Positions 6,362-10,311 of a stretch of 10,311 nt of DNA are shown piece by piece. The position numbers were made by a program, and so were the translations under genes. Origin of the DNA: JACJYE01 sp964432875. GTDB taxonomy: Bacteria > Bacteroidota > Bacteroidia > Chitinophagales > Saprospiraceae. Each line of letters opens with the position of its first letter. The first letter of the stretch is position 1. The DNA lies in the NCBI GenBank assembly GCA_964432875.1, contig CAYSPJ010000157.1, forward strand, positions 1 to 10,311, given 5' to 3'. The notes under the pieces were generated by a model. That model saw nothing but the letters and a program-made list of their open reading frames with translations, was not told the DNA's origin and made no database searches.

Positions 6362-7074
6362 ATAGAGCAATGAAGACAATCATCCTGACTTTCCTGATGG
6401 CAATCGCCGCCGTCGTTGCTTTTGGACAAGACAAAATGGACGTGGTTTACCTCAAGGACGGCCGCGTCATCAAAGGCTCGATTATCAAGCCGCTGGATGC
6501 CGATGGCGTTCAGATTATGACCACCGAGAGCGATGTTTATACTTTCTCGGCTGCCGAGGTGCAGCGCGTGGCCCGCGAGGAATTCCGACACGACAACCTG
6601 AAGAACAAAATCATCGTTCAAAAAGGCGAGGGCTTTACCAATATCACTTCCCTCAGCCGGGGTTACGGCATCGGCTCGGTGGGTACGCCAGCAGTTGATA
6701 ATGATGGCCGCTTTTGGGCCTTACACACCGTCAACGGCTTCCACATCACCCGCAACATCAGCTTGGGGGTAGGTGTGGGCATCGAGTGGTATGGCGACTA
6801 CGAGATGCTGCCCGTCTATGCCGATCTGCGCTACTATCCCTCCCTCAGCGAGTGGGCACCCTTTTTCTATGGCGATATCGGCTACGGCTTGGGCGTGCTG
6901 GACAAAGATTTAGACAGTGGCCTGATGGGCGGCCTGGGCGGCGGCGTACAGTACTCCTTCAACCCCAAGCTGGCGCTGCTGGCCTCAGTAGGCTACCGCT
7001 ACCAGGGCGCAACCTTCCTGGATAAGCTGCTGGATGCACACTACCTGCAGTTTAGCGTGGGCTTGAAGTTTTAA
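6358..7074 (+). CDS. Small outer-membrane beta-barrel-like protein with N-terminal strand domain
   Basis: A 238-residue exported protein. The signal peptide ends near AFGQ (21-24). Residues 27-72 (DVVYLKDGRVIKGSIIK... VYTFSAAEVQRV) form a short beta-rich unit that I know from many secreted Bacteroidota proteins, of unknown role. From about 117 onward alternating strands with glycine and aromatic residues (FWALHTVNGFHITRNISLGVGVG, VYADLRYYPS, APFFYGDIGYGLGV, LMGGLGGGVQYSF, LALLASVGYRYQG, YLQFSVGLKF) end in a terminal phenylalanine, the signature of outer-membrane barrels. About eight strands are possible. The ATG at 6358 overlaps the preceding TGA; the ATG at 6370 would also give a good signal peptide. 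No function is assigned. Confidence 0.75.
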   Translation: MNRAMKTIILTFLMAIAAVVAFGQDKMDVVYLKDGRVIKGSIIKPLDADGVQIMTTESDVYTFSAAEVQRVAREEFRHDNLKNKIIVQKGEGFTNITSLSRGYGIGSVGTPAVDNDGRFWALHTVNGFHITRNISLGVGVGIEWYGDYEMLPVYADLRYYPSLSEWAPFFYGDIGYGLGVLDKDLDSGLMGGLGGGVQYSFNPKLALLASVGYRYQGATFLDKLLDAHYLQFSVGLKF

Positions 7075-7178
7075 GGGCGTTTAGGGAAAGGAGGCTATAG
7101 GGGGATCAACTAGCCCAAAATGCTTCAAAACCGTGTTTCCTGACTGCTATAAAAAGCGGGTAAGCAAATAATGATACC

Positions 7179-7213
7179 CCCTTTACCCTTTACCCTTTAC
7201 CCTTTACCATTTA
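7179..7213. repeat. Heptanucleotide tandem repeat (CCCTTTA)
   Basis: Four perfect consecutive copies of CCCTTTA (7179-7206) plus one degenerate copy CCATTTA (7207-7213). It lies in the spacer between the convergent ends of the barrel protein and PLP enzyme genes. The rest of the 7075-7232 spacer shows no gene or convincing terminator. Confidence 0.9.
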
Positions 7214-7232
7214 ACCTTCTTCCACCCCCCTG

Positions 7233-8522
7233 CTATCCCAGATGGATGGCCGCTTGCTCATGTACCATTGCGGCGGCAGCCAAAGCCTGGCCGAAGTCAT
7301 AAATCAAGTCATCCGGGTTTTCCACTCCGATGGAGAGGCGTACGAGCCGATCGTCAATACCCATGAGCGCCAGGATATCGGGGGGCAGGGCAGCGTGAGT
7401 CATCGTAGCGGGGTGCTGGGCCAGCGATTCGGTGCTGCCCAGGCTGACGGCCAGCTTAGCCAGCTTCAGGTGGTTGAGGAAAGCAAAGGCTTCTTTTTCG
7501 CCCCCCCGGATATAGATGGAGATCATCGCGCCTGGGGCAGTACACTGGCGGCGGAAAATCTCGTACTGTTCCCCATCCGCTTCATCCAGCAAGCCCAGGT
7601 AGTTGATTTGCTCTACCATGGGGTGGCTCTGGAGGAATCGGGCAACCTGCTGGGCATTGAGCGTCTGTTTGTCCATGCGCAGTTGGAGGGTCTCCAGGCT
7701 GCGCATCAGCAGCCAGCTAGTCCAGGGCGAAGCCATGTTGCCCAGGAAGGTACGCATGTTTTTGATGCGCTTGAGCAGGGCGCTGCTGCCCAGGCATGCC
7801 CCGGCAATGAGGTCGCTATGGCCGCCGATGTATTTAGTAGCGGAGTAGAGCACCAGGTCAGCCCCATGCCGCAGGGGGCGCTGCCAGAGCGGCCCCATAT
7901 AAGTATTATCCACGCAGGTCAGCACCTGGCGCTCCTCGCTGGAGAGCTCCTGAGCCAGCAGGCTCATGGCTTCGATATCGATCAGCGCATTGGTCGGGTT
8001 GGCCGGCGTTTCGATGTAAATCAAGGCTACCCGCTTGGCTTTGCCTTCCGCTTTCAATTGGCGCAGCAGCTTTTCCGGCGATTGGTCGGCGTAAAAAGCA
8101 ATGGCTTCTATGCCTCGTTGGGCCAGCACGTCAGTGATAAAGTGGATGGTGCCACCATACAGCGGGCTGCTATACAACAGCACATCGCCTGGCTTCAGGA
8201 ATTCCAGCATAATGGTGGAAATAGCCGCCATGCCACTGGAAAAAACAGCAGCTTCTTCGGCCCCATCCCACAAGCACAAACGCTGCTCCAGGGTTTGCAT
8301 GCCCGGATTGTTCAGGCGGCTGTATATCATGCCCGGCGTTTCATCCCCTTCGGCGGGGCGCAGGCCATAAGCCAGCTCAAAATGTGCTTTACCTTCTTCG
8401 GCACTCTGGAATACAAAAGTAGAAGTTTGATAAATCGGGCTCTTGATGGCCCCCTGCGCCTGTGCGGAGCGATGCCCATACGACATCATCAGGCTCTCCG
8501 GTTTGAATTGGTGTGCAGCCAT
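7233..8522 (-). CDS. PLP-dependent Cys/Met metabolism enzyme (cystathionine gamma-synthase family)
   Basis: A 429-residue fold-type I PLP enzyme of the Cys/Met metabolism family, which includes cystathionine gamma-synthase, gamma- and beta-lyases and methionine gamma-lyase. The PLP-binding lysine is K230 in SATKYIGGHSD; D205 (VDNTYMGP) contacts the pyridine nitrogen; Y67/R69 (YSRLNNP) and SSGMAA (95-100) form the phosphate pocket; R395 (VRLSIGVE) binds substrate carboxylate. LYGGT (121-125) has Gly where Pseudomonas putida methionine gamma-lyase has its active-site Cys116, so I do not call it a methionine gamma-lyase. I start at the ATG at 8522: the longer frame from 8612 would begin upstream of the promoter at 8569-8576. 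It is divergent from an Lrp/AsnC regulator, an arrangement also known for mdeA/mdeR in P. putida. Confidence 0.9.
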   Translation of the reverse strand: MAAHQFKPESLMMSYGHRSAQAQGAIKSPIYQTSTFVFQSAEEGKAHFELAYGLRPAEGDETPGMIYSRLNNPGMQTLEQRLCLWDGAEEAAVFSSGMAAISTIMLEFLKPGDVLLYSSPLYGGTIHFITDVLAQRGIEAIAFYADQSPEKLLRQLKAEGKAKRVALIYIETPANPTNALIDIEAMSLLAQELSSEERQVLTCVDNTYMGPLWQRPLRHGADLVLYSATKYIGGHSDLIAGACLGSSALLKRIKNMRTFLGNMASPWTSWLLMRSLETLQLRMDKQTLNAQQVARFLQSHPMVEQINYLGLLDEADGEQYEIFRRQCTAPGAMISIYIRGGEKEAFAFLNHLKLAKLAVSLGSTESLAQHPATMTHAALPPDILALMGIDDRLVRLSIGVENPDDLIYDFGQALAAAAMVHEQAAIHLG

Positions 8523-8568
8523 GATTATAACTTTATTGTGGTTAGGCAATGGATTCGTTTCCTGTTGA

Positions 8569-8576
8569 CAAATATA
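8569..8576 (-). promoter_or_regulatory. TAnnTTTG element for the PLP enzyme gene
   Basis: Reading the - strand, TATATTTG at 8576-8569 matches the -7 consensus exactly, giving a transcript start near 8562-8565 and a leader of about 40 bases before the ATG at 8522. No good TTG lies at the -33 distance (the nearest is 26 bases away), so it may need an activator, for which the divergent Lrp protein is the obvious candidate. Confidence 0.6.
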
Positions 8577-8647
8577 CGGGAGTGCGGTTTTTTTTTCCAT
8601 GACAAGCGTCAATGCAAGAAAACAAAACTTATATTGCGGTTTTTATG

Positions 8648-8670
8648 GGGCTTTTTGTCTTTAAAAGCCC
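8648..8670 (+). promoter_or_regulatory. Perfect 8-bp inverted repeat in the divergent promoter region
   Basis: GGGCTTTT (8648-8655) and AAAAGCCC (8663-8670) are exact inverted copies around a 7-base spacer; an overlapping TAAAAG/CTTTTA pair (8662-8667 and 8675-8680) adds symmetry. It ends 35 bases before the lrp-type start and about 70 bases upstream of the enzyme's -7 element, which fits an autoregulatory Lrp site. No poly-T follows, so a terminator is less likely. Confidence 0.45.
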
Positions 8671-8705
8671 TTTGCTTTTACTCTTTATAGAAAAATATTC
8701 GCCTA

Positions 8706-9170
8706 ATGAAGCCCTTAGACGCCACTGATCGGCGCATCCTGGCGCTGTTGCAGGAAAATGCGCACTATACCAACAAGGAAATCGCCGCCCAGCTGGGCAT
8801 GAGCACCACGCCAGTCTATGAGCGCATCAAGCGCATGGAGGAGCAGGCTTATATCCAGCGCTACACTGCCCTGATCGATGCTAAAAAGCTAGGCTTCAGT
8901 TTGGTGGCTTACTGCAATGTGCAGCTCAAAGAGCACGCCCAGGGCTTTTTGCAGCAGTTTGAAATGGAGGTGCAGTCGCTGGCGGAAGTGATTGAGTGTT
9001 ACCACATCGCCGGCATGTTTGATTATCTGCTAAAGGTGGTCGTCATCGATATGGCTTCCTACCAGGACTTCATCGTCAACAAGCTGGCGGCGCTGGATAA
9101 TATCGGCAATGTACAAAGCTCTTTCGTGATGACACAGGTGAAGCTAGCCGCCGGGCTGCCGCTAGAGTAA
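8706..9170 (+). CDS. Lrp/AsnC family transcriptional regulator
   Basis: A 154-residue amino-acid-responsive DNA-binding protein. The N-terminal winged helix-turn-helix starts LDATDRRILALLQENA (4-19), with the HTH at about 22-42 (TNKEIAAQLGMSTTPVYERIKRM). The C-terminal ligand-binding (RAM) domain, about 66-146, shows the family pattern ECYHIAGMFDYLLKVVV (97-113) and MASYQDFIVNKLAAL (116-130). Such proteins form octameric or similar assemblies whose DNA binding changes with an amino acid. It is transcribed away from the PLP sulfur amino acid enzyme with 183 bases between starts, so control of that enzyme, probably with autoregulation, is likely. The start at 8706 fits the normal distance to the HTH. 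I see no strong TAnnTTTG promoter of its own. Confidence 0.95.
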   Translation: MKPLDATDRRILALLQENAHYTNKEIAAQLGMSTTPVYERIKRMEEQAYIQRYTALIDAKKLGFSLVAYCNVQLKEHAQGFLQQFEMEVQSLAEVIECYHIAGMFDYLLKVVVIDMASYQDFIVNKLAALDNIGNVQSSFVMTQVKLAAGLPLE

Positions 9171-9171
9171 T

Positions 9172-9191
9172 GGCTGCCGGGGCGGCCTATT
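9172..9191 (+). terminator. Possible weak terminator after the Lrp-type gene
   Basis: A GC-rich hairpin, GGCTGC (9172-9177) with GCGGCC (9182-9187, one G-U pair) around a CGGG loop, is followed by the short T-rich run TATTT. It begins one base after the stop codon. The T-run is poor, so the call rests mainly on position. Confidence 0.35.
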
Positions 9192-9193
9192 TA

Positions 9194-9226
9194 GTGCCTG
9201 TCTTTATAGTCCGATAGCTGCGTTAG
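9194..9226 (+). repeat. Truncated left end of the 142-base element
   Basis: These 33 bases match 10085-10117, the left end of the intact element, at 31 positions (differences at 9197 and 9218). Similarity stops abruptly at GCGTTAG, after which the sequence becomes C-rich; no matching right end is found before 9314. The same-orientation copies bracket the rhomboid gene. Confidence 0.85.
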
Positions 9227-9256
9227 CCCTGCCCCACCCCCCACTCCTCTCCGGTG

Positions 9257-9272
9257 TAGAATAGCAATTCTA
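9257..9272. repeat. Small palindrome TAGAAT-AGCA-ATTCTA
   Basis: Two exact 6-base arms around a 4-base spacer, about 43 bases past the rhomboid stop on the - strand. It is AT-rich without a T-tract, so its role is unclear; it may be part of a weak 3' end structure or another repeat family. Confidence 0.4.
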
Positions 9273-9314
9273 AGCCCTCAACCTGAACCTCGGCCGCAAA
9301 CCTCACCTCACTTA

Positions 9315-10025
9315 CTACTCCCAGGTTCCCGAGGAAAACCAACTACCGCCCTGCTGCTCTTGTTCCCGTTTGCGCTCTTCCTTGGTCTGGTCGAAAGTGC
9401 CGCGATCGAGAAAGTGGCTCTGTTCGCTTTCGCCTTCCTGTTCCCAGGAATAAAGGGGGCGATGCTCGTCGGGCTCATCCACGCCCTTATACCAGAAAGC
9501 GGCAAAAATACCGACCAGGCCGCCCAGGAGGTGGCTCTCCCAGGATACGTCTTTTTCTCCTGGCACGATACCGACAAACATGCCGCCATAATAGAAGACG
9601 ATAATGAGCGATAAGACGATGGATTTGAGGTTGCGCCGGAAGATGCCGTTCCAAAACATAAAGGCCACCAGCCCATAGACCACCCCGCTCGCCCCGATGT
9701 GGAAAGCCCGGTCGCGGGCGAAAAGCCATACCGCTATGCCCGTAAGCAGGTAGATCATGGCGAAGCTGCGGAAAGCTATCCGCCGGTAAAAGAACAGGGC
9801 CATGGCCGTGAGCACAAATAAGGGTGGGGTGTTGGCCAAAAGATGCGACCAGCCGGAATGAAGCAGGGGGGAGAACAAAATACCCCGCAGGCCGAATACT
9901 TCCCGCGGGTATACCCCATAGGTGCCCAAGCTAACTCCCGTGAGGGACTGGAAGGCCTGGATGGCCCACAATAGCACAATCAACCAAAAGGGGATAATCA
10001 GGCTTTCTCGGAATTTCTGCTTCAT
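9315..10025 (-). CDS. Rhomboid-family intramembrane serine protease
   Basis: A 236-residue polytopic membrane protease that cleaves transmembrane substrates within the bilayer. The catalytic serine is S113 in HIGASGVVYG (109-118) and the catalytic histidine is H165 in SWESHLLGGLVGIFAAFWYKG (161-181). The HSGWSHLLAN motif (56-65) in helix 2 supplies the conserved His and Asn that stabilise the oxyanion. Six helices are plausible (about 10-27, 58-79, 88-103, 111-127, 135-153, 164-178), a minimal bacterial core. Beyond residue 182 is a soluble, acidic then basic and Gln/Glu-rich tail of about 55 residues (PDEHRPLYSWEQEGES..., KEERKREQEQQ) ending SSGTWE. The start at 10025 begins one helix before the core. 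Substrates are unknown and neighbours give no hint. Confidence 0.93.
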   Translation of the reverse strand: MKQKFRESLIIPFWLIVLLWAIQAFQSLTGVSLGTYGVYPREVFGLRGILFSPLLHSGWSHLLANTPPLFVLTAMALFFYRRIAFRSFAMIYLLTGIAVWLFARDRAFHIGASGVVYGLVAFMFWNGIFRRNLKSIVLSLIIVFYYGGMFVGIVPGEKDVSWESHLLGGLVGIFAAFWYKGVDEPDEHRPLYSWEQEGESEQSHFLDRGTFDQTKEERKREQEQQGGSWFSSGTWE

Positions 10026-10084
10026 ATTTTGGCGGTTTATTTTACCTTCTTTGATGATTTGTATGGGCAGAGGGAAGCTAGATC

Positions 10085-10226
10085 GTGTCTGTCTTTATAG
10101 TCCGATAGTTGCGTTAGGCTCGGCCCAAAAACCCTCATTTACAGCCGGTAAACTCCGATTTTTGGGCCTTCGCAGGCCTTGCTCTCGAACGCTAAAGCCG
10201 AGACACTCGACTAAATGGACAGACAC
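10085..10226. mobile_element. MITE-like palindromic element, 142 bases
   Basis: The ends are a perfect 9-base terminal inverted repeat, GTGTCTGTC (10085-10093) and GACAGACAC (10218-10226). A second stem follows inside (TAGTC at 10098-10102 with GACTA at 10209-10213). The centre holds a 10-base perfect stem, GGCCCAAAAA (10122-10131) with TTTTTGGGCC (10159-10168), capped by TTTAC/GTAAA (10138-10142 and 10148-10152), and next to it GGCCT/AGGCC (10165-10169 and 10174-10178). It is too short to encode a transposase. A 33-base partial copy at 9194-9226 shows it is repeated. No clear target-site duplication is visible, so a REP/ERIC-like palindrome is the alternative. Confidence 0.6.
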
Positions 10227-10278
10227 TATATAACCTGCTTTTCCCCGGCTCGACAACCTCCAGCCCTTCTCCCCCCTC

Positions 10279-10311
10279 CCCTTTACCCTTTAACCTTTAA
10301 CCTTTAACCTT
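10279..10311. repeat. Heptanucleotide tandem repeat (CCCTTTA then ACCTTTA), runs off the edge
   Basis: Two CCCTTTA units (10279-10292) pass into ACCTTTA units (10293-10306 and a partial one to the end). Same period and nearly the same unit as at 7179-7213, so this is a dispersed family of 7-base arrays; the right edge cuts the array, and its full length is unknown. Confidence 0.88.

Noticed and set aside
5624..6379. 251-codon - strand frame opposite the COG3014 gene
   Set aside because: Antisense shadow of a protein with a lipoprotein signal and family resemblance; its hydrophobic runs derive from the charged linker read backwards.
7179..7213. CRISPR array or telomere-like repeat
   Set aside because: Units are 7 bases with no spacers, so not CRISPR; CCCTTTA is not the plant telomere unit (CCCTAAA) and the array is internal to a bacterial gene region.
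7242..8690. 482-codon + strand open frame opposite the PLP enzyme
   Set aside because: It mirrors the enzyme gene almost end to end, has no recognisable domain, and the - strand protein carries every PLP family motif.

Overview
The window looks like chromosomal DNA of a member of the Bacteroidota, probably of the Saprospirales/Lewinella-like lineages. The lineage placement is an inference; the phylum placement is firmer. It rests on three things. Several promoters match the Bacteroidota-specific -7 element TAnnTTTG, two of them with a TTG about 19-20 bases upstream. Start codons lack Shine-Dalgarno sequences and follow A-rich leaders. The proteins themselves (a HemJ with an extra C-terminal helix, an LpoB-like lipoprotein paired with a COG3014 protein, a cystathionine gamma-synthase-family enzyme beside an Lrp regulator) resemble Bacteroidota versions. 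A 100-N block at 1255-1354 is a scaffold gap, so the join there may not reflect true distance.

Layout. 1-265 is a leader with no convincing gene. trpS (266-1254, +) is cut by the gap a few residues before its expected end. A secreted M19 membrane dipeptidase (1376-2617, +) begins just after the gap. hemJ (2651-3235, -) converges on it. The 3236-3664 spacer has no protein gene but holds a complete transcription unit: a TTG-N19-TATCTTTG promoter and, about 150 bases on, a 12-bp stem terminator, which I propose as a small RNA gene. A second TAnnTTTG promoter with a 15-bp palindrome over its -33 element then opens an envelope gene cluster on the + strand: a small secreted basic protein (3665-3976), an LpoB-like lipoprotein (4014-4610), a repeat-rich spacer, a COG3014-type lipoprotein with TPR-like helices (4784-6361), and a small outer-membrane beta-barrel protein whose ATG overlaps the preceding TGA (6358-7074).

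The right third is metabolic and regulatory. A PLP-dependent sulfur amino acid enzyme (7233-8522, -) is divergent from an Lrp/AsnC regulator (8706-9170, +). The spacer between them has a TAnnTTTG element for the enzyme and a palindrome near the regulator. A rhomboid protease (9315-10025, -) follows. It is flanked by direct copies of one sequence: a 33-base fragment at 9194-9226 and an intact 142-base terminal-inverted-repeat element at 10085-10226 that looks like a non-autonomous mobile element. Heptanucleotide tandem repeats (CCCTTTA and ACCTTTA) occur at 7179-7213 and at the right edge.

Most genes are ordinary. The observations most worth following are the orphan promoter-terminator pair, the MITE-like element and its fragment around the rhomboid gene, and the LpoB/COG3014/beta-barrel envelope module with its unusual control region.
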